A stretch of DNA of 64,000 nt, taken from an uncultured Pseudomonadota bacterium. Its GTDB lineage: Bacteria; Pseudomonadota; Gammaproteobacteria; Burkholderiales; Burkholderiaceae_C. Location of the stretch: assembly GCA_945952465.1 (NCBI GenBank), contig CAMFIB010000001.1, forward strand, positions 62,001 through 126,000, in the 5' to 3' direction. Below are positions 44,126 through 53,005 of this stretch, piece by piece; positions within the stretch are counted from its first letter, which is position 1; every line of letters starts with the position of its first letter. A program made the position numbers and the translations under genes. The notes under the pieces were generated by a model. That model worked only from the letters and a program-made list of their open reading frames with translations, was not told the DNA's origin and did not search any database.

Positions 44126-45733
44126 ATGGCCCAGGAAGACCCTCCGCGCCGCGGGCTTTTTTCCAAGGTCGTCCGCTTCGTCAGCCACCCGGCCACGCCG
44201 TGGAGCCAGCTCGACCAGCCCGACCCCTCGGCAGAGCCCCGGTCGCGCGAGCAGATCAAGGACATGCTGGCGCGCCGCAAGCGCAACGACTTCGTCCGCG
44301 TCCGTGAGTTCGACCTGTTGCGCAGGCTGCGCAACAAGGAGATCGTGAGCGGCATCGACTCCAACGGCCGCCCGACGTTTTTCCAGACCAGCCTGCCCTC
44401 CACCCACACCGACGAACGCGCCCAGACGCTGCGGAAGATCGACGAGATCGAGGAGCAGATGTCGACGCAGTGGTGGAAAAAGGGCGCCGGCGCTTCCACG
44501 CCGCCCGGCTCCGCCCATGCCGCCAACCGCGCCGCCCTCCGGTCGCGGCCCGCGCCGCCGCCCGGCGCCGCGGTGCCGGTGGTGACCACCGTGGCCGCGC
44601 CGGTACCCGAGGTGGACGTTTTCTCACGGCCCGACCTGTCTGCGGTCGAGGTGTCGGAGGTGGTGCACGACCCGGAACTGGAGGAGGCGGCGATCCGTTT
44701 CGCCAACGGCGACGACCGCGCCGCCGAGGCCTCGCTGCTGGAGGCGGTGGGCCCGGGCGGCCCGCGCCACGAGCACGCCGAGACCTGGCTGGCCCTGTTC
44801 GATTTTTACCGCGCCACGGCGCGGCAGGCGCCGTTCGAGGCGGCGGCGATGGATTTCGCGCGGCTGTTCGGCCGCTCGGCGCCCCATTGGGTCTCGCTGC
44901 CCGAGCTGGCGGAACGCGGGGCCGCCGCCACGGCCGCCCAAGCGCCGGCCCAGAGCCGGGTGTGCGACTGGACGGCCCCGCCGACCCTGGATGCCGCCGC
45001 GGTGCGCCGGCTCACCGCCTCGGTGCCGGACAGCGGCGCGGCGCGGCTGGATTGGTCGGCGCTGGAGGCCATCGAGCCTGGCGCGGCGCCCGCGCTGGTG
45101 CAGTTGTTCACCCGGTGGTGCGCCTCGCCCGTCCAGTTCGAATTCATCGCGCCGGAGCGCTTGAGCGGGCTGCTGCGCGCGGCCACGCCCTCGGGCCGGG
45201 GCGATCTCGACCCGGTCTGGTGGCAACTGCGCATGGAAGCCTGCCGGTTGATGCACGACGCCAGCGGCTTCGAGCTGGCGGCGCTCGACTACTGCGTGAC
45301 CTACGAGGTGTCGCCGCCGTCGTGGGAAGATGTGGCCAGCGGCCACGCCGCCATCCATGCCGCCGGGCCAGCCGCCCCGGGCGCCGCGCCCCTGGGCGCC
45401 GGCCATGCGCCGCTCCGGGCCGAACCGCTGGTGCTGGACGCACCGGACGGCCGTGGCCAGGCGCCCCGGCTGGTCGGCCAGATGGCCGGCGACGCGGCCC
45501 CCGCGCTGCAGAAGCTGGACGCGGCGTGGGACGGCGCAAAGGTGCTGACCATCGACTGCAGCCTGCTGCTGCGCGTCGGGTTCGGCGCCGCCGGCGCGCT
45601 GCTGAACTGGGCATCGGCCCACCATGCCGAGGGGCGGCAACTGCATTTCGTGGAGGTGCACCGCCTGCTGGCGCCGCTGTTCGGCGTGATCGGCATCCAC
45701 GAGCACGGCACCGTCGCGCTGCGGCGCGACTGA
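44126..45733 (+). CDS. Uncharacterised protein with C-terminal STAS-like domain
   Basis: 535-residue protein. The N-terminus (GLFSKVVRFVSHPATPWSQL, then RRKRNDFVRVREFDLLRRLR) is conserved-looking and basic. A low-complexity Pro/Ala linker spans about 130-165. The middle is helical and TPR-like (FANGDDRAAEASLLEAV, then AETWLALFDFYRATARQAPF). Two STAS/MlaB-like segments appear, around 275-345 and at the C-terminus (LTIDCSLLLRVGFGAAGALL and FVEVHRLLAPLFGVIGIHEH). Proteins of this kind between dksA and hslV recur in beta-proteobacteria but have no known role. The ATG at 44126 follows dksA by 32 bases. Confidence 0.65.
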   Translation: MAQEDPPRRGLFSKVVRFVSHPATPWSQLDQPDPSAEPRSREQIKDMLARRKRNDFVRVREFDLLRRLRNKEIVSGIDSNGRPTFFQTSLPSTHTDERAQTLRKIDEIEEQMSTQWWKKGAGASTPPGSAHAANRAALRSRPAPPPGAAVPVVTTVAAPVPEVDVFSRPDLSAVEVSEVVHDPELEEAAIRFANGDDRAAEASLLEAVGPGGPRHEHAETWLALFDFYRATARQAPFEAAAMDFARLFGRSAPHWVSLPELAERGAAATAAQAPAQSRVCDWTAPPTLDAAAVRRLTASVPDSGAARLDWSALEAIEPGAAPALVQLFTRWCASPVQFEFIAPERLSGLLRAATPSGRGDLDPVWWQLRMEACRLMHDASGFELAALDYCVTYEVSPPSWEDVASGHAAIHAAGPAAPGAAPLGAGHAPLRAEPLVLDAPDGRGQAPRLVGQMAGDAAPALQKLDAAWDGAKVLTIDCSLLLRVGFGAAGALLNWASAHHAEGRQLHFVEVHRLLAPLFGVIGIHEHGTVALRRD

Positions 45734-45767
45734 ACGGCGACCCCAGCGGTTTTTCAGGCGCACGGGC

Positions 45768-45795
45768 CTTGAGCCGGGCGCTTTCGCCCCCATGT
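45768..45795 (+). promoter_or_regulatory. Sigma-32 (heat-shock) promoter of hslVU
   Basis: CTTGAGC (45768-45774), a 13-base spacer and CCCCATGT (45788-45795) match the heat-shock promoter consensus CTTGAAA / CCCCATNT at ten or more positions. hslVU is a classic heat-shock operon. The -10 ends only 7 bases before the hslV ATG, so transcription should begin at or next to the start codon; no Shine-Dalgarno is present. Confidence 0.75.
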
Positions 45796-45802
45796 CGCTG
45801 CG

Positions 45803-46351
45803 ATGGAACAATTTCACGGAACCACCATCCTCAGCGTGCGCCGGCAGACGGCCAGCGGCTGGCAGGTCGCCATCGGCGGCGACGGCCAGGTCACGCTCGG
45901 CAACATCGTCGTCAAGGGCTCGGCCCGCAAGGTGCGCAAGCTGCACCACAACCAGGTGCTGGCCGGTTTTGCCGGCGCCACGGCCGACGCCTTCACGCTG
46001 TTCGAGCGCTTCGAGGCCAAGCTGGAAAAACACCAGGGCCACCTGGTGCGCGCGGCGATCGAATTGACGAAAGACTGGCGCACCGACCGCGTGCTGCGCC
46101 GCCTGGAAGCGATGCTGGCGGTGGCCGACCGCGAGGCCTCGCTCATCATCACCGGCAACGGCGACGTGCTGGAGCCGGAGCAGGGCATCGTGGCCATCGG
46201 CTCGGGTGGCGCCTACGCGCAGTCGGCCGCCAAGGCGCTGCTCGACCACACCGAGCTGCCGGCCCGCGACGTGGTGAAGAAGTCGCTGGAGATTGCCGGC
46301 GAGCTGTGCATCTACACCAACATGCACCACACCATCGAAACGCTGGACTGA
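45803..46351 (+). CDS. hslV: ATP-dependent protease subunit HslV
   Basis: 182-residue peptidase of the HslUV (ClpYQ) complex, a bacterial relative of the proteasome. The first six residues (MEQFHG) are a propeptide; the catalytic threonine is T7 in TTILSVRR. Also conserved are [18 protein letters not shown] and [19 protein letters not shown]. It sits behind a strong sigma-32-like promoter and appears leaderless. A copy of the dispersed repeat lies between its stop and hslU. Confidence 0.95.
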   Translation: MEQFHGTTILSVRRQTASGWQVAIGGDGQVTLGNIVVKGSARKVRKLHHNQVLAGFAGATADAFTLFERFEAKLEKHQGHLVRAAIELTKDWRTDRVLRRLEAMLAVADREASLIITGNGDVLEPEQGIVAIGSGGAYAQSAAKALLDHTELPARDVVKKSLEIAGELCIYTNMHHTIETLD

Positions 46352-46366
46352 AGCCGACCGGGCTTC

Positions 46367-46433
46367 TAATTTTCAATCGAATCGGCCGCTAGTCAGCGCG
46401 ATTCCTCATCATTCAGCTACGAATTTGGTAGCG
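46367..46433 (-). repeat. Dispersed AT-rich repeat, copy 6 (between hslV and hslU)
   Basis: On the minus strand: GCTACCAAATTCGTAGC, TGATGAGGAATCG, CGCTGACTAGCGG, then CCGATTCGATTGAAAATT. This is the most complete copy and defines the block order. It fills most of the 96-base gap between two genes that should be co-transcribed; the hslU Shine-Dalgarno (CAGGA, 46435-46440) lies just outside it. Confidence 0.65.
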
Positions 46434-46447
46434 TACAGGATTCTTTC

Positions 46448-47761
46448 ATGTCGTCGATGACACCCCAGGAAATCGTTTCCGAGCTTGACCGCCACATCGT
46501 GGGCCAGGCCGATGCCAAGCGCGCCGTGGCGATCGCGCTGCGCAACCGCTGGCGCCGCCAGCAGGTGGACGACAAGCTGCGCCCCGAAATCACGCCCAAG
46601 AACATTTTGATGATCGGGCCCACCGGCGTCGGCAAGACCGAGATCGCGAGGCGCCTCGCCAAGCTGGCCGACGCCCCCTTCGTGAAGGTGGAGGCCACCA
46701 AATTCACCGAGGTGGGCTACGTGGGCAAGGACGTGGACGCCATCATCCGCGACCTGGTCGACGTGGCGGTCAAGCAGACCCGCGAGAGCGCGATGCGCAA
46801 GATGCAGATGCGCGCCGAAGACGCCGCCGAAGAGCGCATTCTGGACGCGCTGATTCCGCTGTCGCGCACCGGCGAATCCTCCGACAGCGTGGCCCGCCAG
46901 AACTTCCGCAAGAAGCTGCGCGAGGGCCAGCTCGCCGACAAGGAGATCGAGCTGGAAGTGGCCGACGTGAAGCCGCAGCTCGAGGTCACCGGACCGGCCG
47001 GCATGGAAGAGATGGGCGAGCAGTTGAGAAGCCTGTTCAGCCAGATGGGGCAGGGCAAACGCAAGCTGCGCAAGCTCAAGATCGCCGAGGCGCAGCGCCT
47101 GCTGGTGGACGAGGAGGCCGCCAAGCTGGTGAACGAGGACGAGATCCGCGCGCAAGCCATTCACAACGCCGAGCAGAACGGCATCGTCTTCATCGACGAG
47201 ATCGACAAGGTGGCCTCGCGCAGCGACGTGAGCGGCGCCGACGTCTCGCGCCAGGGCGTGCAGCGCGACCTGCTGCCGCTGGTGGAGGGCACGACCGTCT
47301 CCACCAAGTACGGGCCGATCAAGACCGACCACATCCTGTTCATCGCGTCGGGCGCCTTCCACCTCGCCAAGCCCAGCGACCTGATTCCCGAGCTGCAGGG
47401 GCGCTTCCCGATCCGCGTCGAGCTGCAGTCGCTGTCGGTCGGCGACTTCGAGGCCATCCTCACGCAGACCCATGCCTCGCTGGTGCGGCAGTACCAGGCG
47501 CTGCTGGCCACCGAGGGCGTCACGCTCGACTTTCCGGCCGACGGCATCACCCGGCTGGCCCACATCGCCTTCGAGGTGAACGAGCGCACCGAGAACATCG
47601 GCGCCCGCAGGCTCGCCACCGTGATGGAGCGGCTGCTCGACGACATCAGCTTCGAGGCCACCCAGCGCGCCGGCCAGACCGTCACCCTCGACGCCGCCTA
47701 CGTGGACGGGCGGCTGAAGGCGCTCAGCGCCAACGAAGACCTGTCCCGTTACATCCTCTGA
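46448..47761 (+). CDS. hslU: ATPase subunit HslU
   Basis: 437-residue AAA+ unfoldase that feeds substrates to HslV. Walker A is [18 protein letters not shown], followed by the substrate-gripping GYVGKDVD pore loop. The I-domain is about 110-240. Walker B is [10 protein letters not shown], and sensor 2 lies in [15 protein letters not shown]. The C-terminal EDLSRYIL matches the tail that docks in HslV. The start is ATG 46448, with a second in-frame ATG four codons later. Confidence 0.96.
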   Translation: MSSMTPQEIVSELDRHIVGQADAKRAVAIALRNRWRRQQVDDKLRPEITPKNILMIGPTGVGKTEIARRLAKLADAPFVKVEATKFTEVGYVGKDVDAIIRDLVDVAVKQTRESAMRKMQMRAEDAAEERILDALIPLSRTGESSDSVARQNFRKKLREGQLADKEIELEVADVKPQLEVTGPAGMEEMGEQLRSLFSQMGQGKRKLRKLKIAEAQRLLVDEEAAKLVNEDEIRAQAIHNAEQNGIVFIDEIDKVASRSDVSGADVSRQGVQRDLLPLVEGTTVSTKYGPIKTDHILFIASGAFHLAKPSDLIPELQGRFPIRVELQSLSVGDFEAILTQTHASLVRQYQALLATEGVTLDFPADGITRLAHIAFEVNERTENIGARRLATVMERLLDDISFEATQRAGQTVTLDAAYVDGRLKALSANEDLSRYIL

Positions 47762-47937
47762 CACGACGCCGCGATTGCGGCTTTGTGTGAAATATCACCA
47801 GCGCACATTCAGAGTGTGCGCTAAGTGCTTCATTCGCAAGGACTTTTGCTTTGACAAGATGGCCGGGAGGCGGCTAAGTCCTTGATTTCATTGCCAAAAA
47901 TAGTCGCGCACCGGCTTGCGAGCCTGGGTTTTCCTGC
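47762..47937 (+). promoter_or_regulatory. Intergenic region hslU-mraZ with hairpins
   Basis: No gene. GCCGC-GATT-GCGGC followed by TTTGTG (47768-47787) just after hslU is a weak intrinsic terminator. A perfect 7-base stem GCGCACA / TGTGCGC (47801-47821) follows. TTGACA at 47851 has no convincing -10. The rest leads into the mraZ promoter. Confidence 0.45.
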
Positions 47938-47975
47938 TACAGTGGAAAAAAGTGCAATAAAGTGGTGAAAAGTGT
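47916..47975 (+). promoter_or_regulatory. mraZ promoter with four MraZ-type boxes at 10-bp spacing
   Basis: TTGCGA (47916-47921), 16 bases and TACAGT (47938-47943) form a promoter with an extended TG element (TGC before TACAGT). From 47941 the tetramer AGTG recurs exactly every 10 bases: 47941, 47951, 47961 and 47971, each followed by A/T-rich bases. MraZ is known to bind several GTGG-type direct repeats with 10-bp period in its own promoter. The boxes start within the -10, so bound MraZ should repress the whole dcw cluster. Confidence 0.8.
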
Positions 47976-48014
47976 TTTCGCCACACTTTTTTTCGCAGCT
48001 GCGAGGGGATCACG

Positions 48015-48446
48015 GTGTTTCAGGGGGCTTCGTCTCTGAGTCTGGATGCGAAGGGGAGGCTGTCGGTGCCGACGCGGCACCGCGACGTCCTCGCCGCGAC
48101 CGCCGCCGGCCAGCTCACGATCACCCGCCACCCCCACGGCTGCCTGATGGTCTTCCCGCGCCCCGCGTGGGAGCAGTTCCGCGAACGCATCGCCGCGATG
48201 CCGCTGAAAGACCAGTGGCTCAAGCGCCTGTTCCTCGGCAACGCGATGGACGTCGAGATGGACGCCACCGGCCGGGTGCTGGTGTCGCCCGAACTGCGGG
48301 CCGCCGCCCACATCGACCGCGAGGCGCTGCTGCTGGGCATGGGCAGCCACTTCGAGCTGTGGGACAAGGCGACCCACGACGCCAAGGAGGCAGAGGCCCT
48401 GAGCGCCAGCCTCGCGGACGGCGCCTTCCAAGACCTTGCTTTCTAA
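48015..48446 (+). CDS. mraZ: Transcriptional regulator MraZ
   Basis: 143-residue AbrB-fold DNA-binding protein, first gene of the dcw cluster. Two MraZ repeats are visible, each with the DXXXR motif: [19 protein letters not shown] (about 5-24) and [19 protein letters not shown] (about 76-95). It starts with GTG at 48015, preceded by GAGG at 48002-48005. It represses its own promoter in E. coli, and the four 10-bp spaced boxes upstream fit this. Confidence 0.95.
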   Translation: MFQGASSLSLDAKGRLSVPTRHRDVLAATAAGQLTITRHPHGCLMVFPRPAWEQFRERIAAMPLKDQWLKRLFLGNAMDVEMDATGRVLVSPELRAAAHIDREALLLGMGSHFELWDKATHDAKEAEALSASLADGAFQDLAF

Positions 48447-48451
48447 GAAGC

Positions 48452-49378
48452 GTGGCCACCCCCGAATGGACCCACACCACCGTCCTGTTGCCCGAAGCGG
48501 TCGATGCACTGCTTGCGGCACCAGTGGCGGAGCCGCGCACCTGGGTCGACGCGACCTTCGGCCGCGGCGGCCATTCCCGGCTGGTGTTGTCGCGCATGGC
48601 GGCGCAAGACCGCCTGCTGGCCTTCGACCGCGACCCCGACGCGCTGGCCGAGGCGGCCACGGTGGCCGACCCGCGCTTTTCCATCCGGCACCAGAGCTTT
48701 GCCGCCGCGCTGGCCGACGAGCCGGCCGCCAGCAAGGCTGGCGTGCTGATGGACATCGGCGTGAGCTCGCCGCAGATCGACAACCCGGCGCGCGGTTTCT
48801 CCTTCAGGAACGACGGCCCGCTCGACATGCGCATGGACCCGACGCGCGGCGAATCGGTGGCCGAATGGCTGGCCCACGCCGACGTGGACCAGATCGCGGA
48901 GGTTGTGCGTGACTACGGCGAAGAGCGGTTTGCTGTGCCCGTTGCAAAGGCGATTGTGGCTCGCCGGGCGGAACGCGGCGTGCCCACCCGAACCCTCGAT
49001 CTGGCGCAGATCGTGGCTGGTGCGGTCCGCACCCGCGAGCAGGGGCAGGACCCGGCCACCCGCACCTTTCAGGCTTTTCGGATTTTCATCAATGCAGAGC
49101 TTGAAGAGCTTGAGCGGGCGCTAGAAGCCTGCCTGCACGTGCTTCAACCCGGAGGACGGCTGGTCGTGATCAGTTTCCATTCGCTGGAAGACCGCATCGT
49201 CAAGCAGTTCATCGCCCGCCATTCGCGCGACGAGGTGGACCGCCGCGCGCCGTTCGCGCCGCCCAGGCCGATGAAGCTGGAAGCGCTGGGCCGCGTCAAG
49301 CCGTCGGCTGCCGAAATTGCCGCCAACCCGCGCTCGCGCAGCGCCGTCATGCGCATCGCGCAAAGGACGTCGGCATGA
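48452..49378 (+). CDS. rsmH: 16S rRNA m4C1402 methyltransferase RsmH
   Basis: 308-residue SAM-dependent methyltransferase (formerly MraW). [14 protein letters not shown] at the start, the SAM motif [48 protein letters not shown] and the C-terminal [16 protein letters not shown] are all diagnostic. It starts with GTG at 48452, 5 bases after mraZ; no ATG fits. Two stretches (near 48930-48970 and 49075-49135) are less GC-rich than the rest. The stop overlaps the ftsL start (ATGA). Confidence 0.95.
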   Translation: MATPEWTHTTVLLPEAVDALLAAPVAEPRTWVDATFGRGGHSRLVLSRMAAQDRLLAFDRDPDALAEAATVADPRFSIRHQSFAAALADEPAASKAGVLMDIGVSSPQIDNPARGFSFRNDGPLDMRMDPTRGESVAEWLAHADVDQIAEVVRDYGEERFAVPVAKAIVARRAERGVPTRTLDLAQIVAGAVRTREQGQDPATRTFQAFRIFINAELEELERALEACLHVLQPGGRLVVISFHSLEDRIVKQFIARHSRDEVDRRAPFAPPRPMKLEALGRVKPSAAEIAANPRSRSAVMRIAQRTSA

Positions 49379-49776
49379 CCCGGCTGAACCTCGTGCTGCT
49401 GATGGGCGTGCTGGCCAGCGCGTTGTACCTGGTGCGCACGCAATACGAGTCGCGCCGGCTGTTCGTCGAGATGGAGCGGGCCAGCGCCGAGTCGCACCGG
49501 CTGGAGCTGGAGAACGAGCGCCTGCAGGTGGAAAAACGCGCGCAGGCCACCCCGCTGCGTGTGGAAAAGCTCGCCAAGCAGCAACTGCACATGGCGCCCG
49601 CCACGCCGGCCATCACGCAGTACGTGACGCTGACCGCCGCGGCATCGGCCGGATCGGCCCCTTCGGCCCCTTCGGCCGTCTCCGCCGTACCGACGGCGGC
49701 GCACGCCGTGCCGCAGGCCCGCGCCGCCGACGCATTCGCGCCGGCCGCCGTCCCCTCTCGGCCGGGGGCCCGCTGA
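49375..49776 (+). CDS. ftsL: Cell division protein FtsL
   Basis: 133-residue bitopic divisome protein. One transmembrane segment lies at the N-terminus ([17 protein letters not shown]). A periplasmic leucine-zipper-like coiled coil follows (about 28-60), which pairs with FtsB and recruits FtsI/FtsW. The last 45 residues are an Ala/Ser/Pro-rich tail not found in short FtsL proteins, so it is somewhat longer than usual. It overlaps rsmH (ATGA) and ftsI (TGATG). Confidence 0.9.
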   Translation: MTRLNLVLLMGVLASALYLVRTQYESRRLFVEMERASAESHRLELENERLQVEKRAQATPLRVEKLAKQQLHMAPATPAITQYVTLTAAASAGSAPSAPSAVSAVPTAAHAVPQARAADAFAPAAVPSRPGAR

Positions 49777-51512
49777 TGGCCGGCCGCAGCATCCGCTACA
49801 CGTCCAGCCCGCTGCTGGTCAGCAAGACACCGGTCTGGCGCAGCAAGTTCATCGTGGCCGGCATCGCGATCGGTTTCTGCGTGCTGGCCTGCCGCGCCGC
49901 CTATGTGCAGGTGGTCAACAACGCGTTCTTCCAGAAGCAGGGCGAGGTGCGCTTCGCCCGCACGCTGGAGTTGCCCGCCAACCGCGGCCGCATCCTCGAC
50001 CGCAACGGCCTCATCCTCGCGTCCAGCGTGCCGGCGCCCAGCATCTGGGCGATTCCGGAAGACATCGACCGCGACCCCGCCAAGCTGAAGGAGCTGGCCC
50101 GCCTGCTCGACATGCCGCTGGCCGACCTGAACCGCAAGCTCAAGGACGAAGACAAGACCTTCGTCTGGCTGCGTCGCCAGATCGACGAGGCCGCCGCCCA
50201 GCAGATCGCTGCGCTGAACATCGCCGGCGTCTATCAGCGCAAGGAATACAAGCGCCAGTACCCCGAGGGCGAATCGGCCGCGCACGTGGTGGGCTTCACC
50301 AACGTGGAAGACCTCGGCCAGGAAGGCATGGAGCTGGCGTTCAACAAGGAACTGGCCGGCCGGGCCGGCTCGCGCCGCGTCATCAAGGACCGGCTGGGCC
50401 GCGTGGTGGAAGACGTGGGCAACCAGATCCCGCCGGTGGACGGCAAAGACCTGCAGCTCAGCATCGACAGCAAGATCCAGTTCTTCGCGTACCAGAAGCT
50501 GCGCGACACCGTTGTTGAAAACAAGGCCAAGGCCGGCAGCGTGGTGGTGCTCGACGCCCTCAGCGGCGAGGTGCTGGCACTGGCCAACTACCCGAGCTAT
50601 CAGCCCGGCAAGCGGCAGAACCTGACCGGCGCACAGTTGCGCAACCGCGCGCTGACCGACACCTTCGAGCCCGGCTCCACCATGAAGCCCTTCGTCGCCG
50701 CGCTGGCGCTGGAGAAGAAGATGGTGACGCCGGACACGCCCATCCAGACCGCGCCGGGCCGCATCACCATCGGCAAGTCCACCATCAGCGACGCCCACCC
50801 GCACGGTGTGCTGACGGTGAAGGAAATCATCCAGAAGTCCAGCAACGTCGGCACCGTCAAGATGGCGATGCGCATGGAGCCCCGCGAGATGTGGGAGATG
50901 TACACCGAAGTGGGCTTCGGCCAAAAGCCGCAGGTGCCGTTTCCCGGCGCGGTGGGCGGCCGGCTGCGCGCCTTCAAGACCTGGAAGCCGATCGAGCAGG
51001 CCACGATGAGCTACGGCTACGGCCTCTCCGGCAGCCTGTTCCAGCTGGCCCATGCCTACACCGTGTTCGCGCGCGACGGCGAGATCGCGCCGGTGTCGAT
51101 GCTGAAGACCGAGCAGGCCGTGGATGGCGTGCGGGTGGTCAGCGCACACACCGCCGATTCGATCCGCGAGATGCTGCACATGGTGACCGGCCCCGGCGGC
51201 ACCGCGCCCAAGGCGCAGACCATGGGCTATTCGGTCGGGGGCAAGACCGGCACCGCGCACAAGCAGGAAGGCCGCGGCTACGCCGACAAGAAATACCGCG
51301 GCTTCTTCGTCGGCATCGCGCCGATCGACAAGCCGCGCATCGTCGTTGCGGTGATGATCGACGAACCCAGCAACGGCAAGTATTTCGGCGGCGACGTGGC
51401 CGCGCCGGTGTTCAGCGACACGGTCGCGCAGACGCTGCGCATGCTGGGCGTGCAGCCCGACATGGCGGTCAAGCCGCAGATCGTCACGCACGCCGAAGAG
51501 GAGTCGTTCTGA
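49776..51512 (+). CDS. ftsI: Peptidoglycan transpeptidase FtsI (PBP3)
   Basis: 578-residue class B penicillin-binding protein, the septal transpeptidase. One N-terminal membrane segment (about 25-45) is followed by the pedestal domain (with ELPANRGRILDRNGLILASS). The three active-site motifs are S301-TMK in EPGSTMKPF, SSN in IQKSSNVGTVK, and K490-TGT in VGGKTGTAHKQ. Its start overlaps the ftsL stop (TGATG), and its end overlaps the murE start likewise. It works with FtsW, encoded downstream. Confidence 0.96.
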   Translation: MAGRSIRYTSSPLLVSKTPVWRSKFIVAGIAIGFCVLACRAAYVQVVNNAFFQKQGEVRFARTLELPANRGRILDRNGLILASSVPAPSIWAIPEDIDRDPAKLKELARLLDMPLADLNRKLKDEDKTFVWLRRQIDEAAAQQIAALNIAGVYQRKEYKRQYPEGESAAHVVGFTNVEDLGQEGMELAFNKELAGRAGSRRVIKDRLGRVVEDVGNQIPPVDGKDLQLSIDSKIQFFAYQKLRDTVVENKAKAGSVVVLDALSGEVLALANYPSYQPGKRQNLTGAQLRNRALTDTFEPGSTMKPFVAALALEKKMVTPDTPIQTAPGRITIGKSTISDAHPHGVLTVKEIIQKSSNVGTVKMAMRMEPREMWEMYTEVGFGQKPQVPFPGAVGGRLRAFKTWKPIEQATMSYGYGLSGSLFQLAHAYTVFARDGEIAPVSMLKTEQAVDGVRVVSAHTADSIREMLHMVTGPGGTAPKAQTMGYSVGGKTGTAHKQEGRGYADKKYRGFFVGIAPIDKPRIVVAVMIDEPSNGKYFGGDVAAPVFSDTVAQTLRMLGVQPDMAVKPQIVTHAEEESF

Positions 51513-53005
51513 TGGCGGCCCTGGCCACGTTGCCGACGCCGCAGGCGGCTGCCGACTGGCTGCGCGCCGGTGTGGCCGCCGAGCTGCAGAGCGACAGCCG
51601 CCGCGTGCACCCGGGCGACGGCCTGATCGCCTGGCCCGGCGTGGCGCACGACGCGCGCCGCCATGTGCCGGCCGCGCTGGCCGCTGGCGCCGCCGCCTGC
51701 CTGGTCGAGGAAGAGGGCGCCGACGCCTTTGCATTCGACGACGCCCGCGTGCGCGGCTTTCGCGGCCTGAAGGCGCAGGCCGGCCCGATCGCGTCGGCCT
51801 ATTTCGGCGAGCCGAGCGCGTCGCTCGACGTGGTCGCCATCACCGGTACCAACGGCAAGACCTCCACCGCGTGGTGGCTGGCGCAGGCGCTGGCCGCTGC
51901 GCGTGGCACGGCCTGCGGTGTCATCGGCACACTGGGTGTCGGGCAGCCGCCGGCGCTGGAAGCCAACGGCCTGACCACGCCCGACCCGGTGCTGCTGCAG
52001 AAAACGCTGCGCGCCTTTGCCGATGCCGGCTTTTCCGCCTGCGCGATCGAGGCCTCGTCCATCGGCATCGTCGAGCGCCGGCTCGACGGCACGCGGCTGG
52101 CCGTCGCGGTGTTCACCAATTTCACGCAGGACCACCTCGACTACCACGGCGACATGGCCCGCTACTGGGACGCCAAGGCCGCGCTGTTCGACTGGCCCGG
52201 CCTGCGCGCCGCCGTGCTCAACATCGACGACGACAAGGGCGCCGAACTCGTGCAGCGGCTGGAGGCGCGCGGCATCGACGTGTGGACCGTCTCCACCCGC
52301 CAGCCGGCGCGGCTGCGCGCGCACGGCATCGCCTACGGTGAAGCCGGCCTGCGCTTCACGGTCGAAGCTGCCGGCGACCCGACGCACCATGCGGTCGATA
52401 CCCGCGTGATCGGCGACTACAACGCCGCCAACCTGCTTGGCGTGATCGGCGCGATGGCCGCGCTCGGCGCGCCGCTGGCCGATGCGGCTGCTGCCTGCGC
52501 CGGCGTCACGCCGGTGCCTGGCCGCATGGATTGCGTGGGCGGCGCGGGCCAGCCGCTGGTGGCCGTCGACTACGCCCACACGCCCGACGCGCTGGCCAAG
52601 GCCATCGAGGCGTTGCGGCCGCTGGCCGGGCAGCGCGGCGGCGCGCTGTGGTGCGTGTTCGGCTGCGGCGGCGACCGCGACCCTGGCAAACGCCCGCAGA
52701 TGGCGCGCATCGCGCAGCGCGCGGCCGACCGTGTGGTGCTGACCAGCGACAACCCGCGCAGCGAATCGCCCGCCGCCATCCTGGACCAGATGCTGGCCGG
52801 CCTGGCGTCGCGCAGCGGCGTGGCGGTGCAGCCGGACCGCGCCCGCGCCATTGCCGACGTGCTGGCCGAAGCCGCCGCCGCCGACGTGGTGCTGCTGGCC
52901 GGCAAGGGCCACGAGCCCTATCAGGAGATCGCCGGCGTGCGCCACCCGTTCGACGACAAGGCCCAGGCCGTGGCCGCGCTGGCCCGGCGGGAGGTGCGCG
53001 CATGA
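51512..53005 (+). CDS. murE: UDP-MurNAc-tripeptide synthetase MurE
   Basis: 497-residue ATP-dependent ligase that adds meso-diaminopimelate to UDP-MurNAc-L-Ala-D-Glu. The ATP site is AITGTNGKTSTAWWL. The carbamylated-lysine region lies near YWDAKAALFDW. DYAHTPDALAKAIEAL and FGCGGDRDPGKRPQM are conserved. The DNPR motif in LTSDNPRSE is the determinant for diaminopimelate over lysine. It overlaps ftsI (TGATG) and murF (ATGA). Confidence 0.95.
   Translation: MAALATLPTPQAAADWLRAGVAAELQSDSRRVHPGDGLIAWPGVAHDARRHVPAALAAGAAACLVEEEGADAFAFDDARVRGFRGLKAQAGPIASAYFGEPSASLDVVAITGTNGKTSTAWWLAQALAAARGTACGVIGTLGVGQPPALEANGLTTPDPVLLQKTLRAFADAGFSACAIEASSIGIVERRLDGTRLAVAVFTNFTQDHLDYHGDMARYWDAKAALFDWPGLRAAVLNIDDDKGAELVQRLEARGIDVWTVSTRQPARLRAHGIAYGEAGLRFTVEAAGDPTHHAVDTRVIGDYNAANLLGVIGAMAALGAPLADAAAACAGVTPVPGRMDCVGGAGQPLVAVDYAHTPDALAKAIEALRPLAGQRGGALWCVFGCGGDRDPGKRPQMARIAQRAADRVVLTSDNPRSESPAAILDQMLAGLASRSGVAVQPDRARAIADVLAEAAAADVVLLAGKGHEPYQEIAGVRHPFDDKAQAVAALARREVRA

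Noticed and set aside
47851-47880. TTGACA at 47851 as the -35 of the mraZ promoter
   Set aside because: The hexamer at the right distance (CTAAGT) is poor; TTGCGA with extended TGC-TACAGT further down is better and overlaps the MraZ boxes.
48930-49135. Lower-GC stretches in rsmH as worn copies of the AT-rich repeat
   Set aside because: Neither contains the CGCTGAC core nor the inverted GCTCC arms, so the similarity is only in composition.
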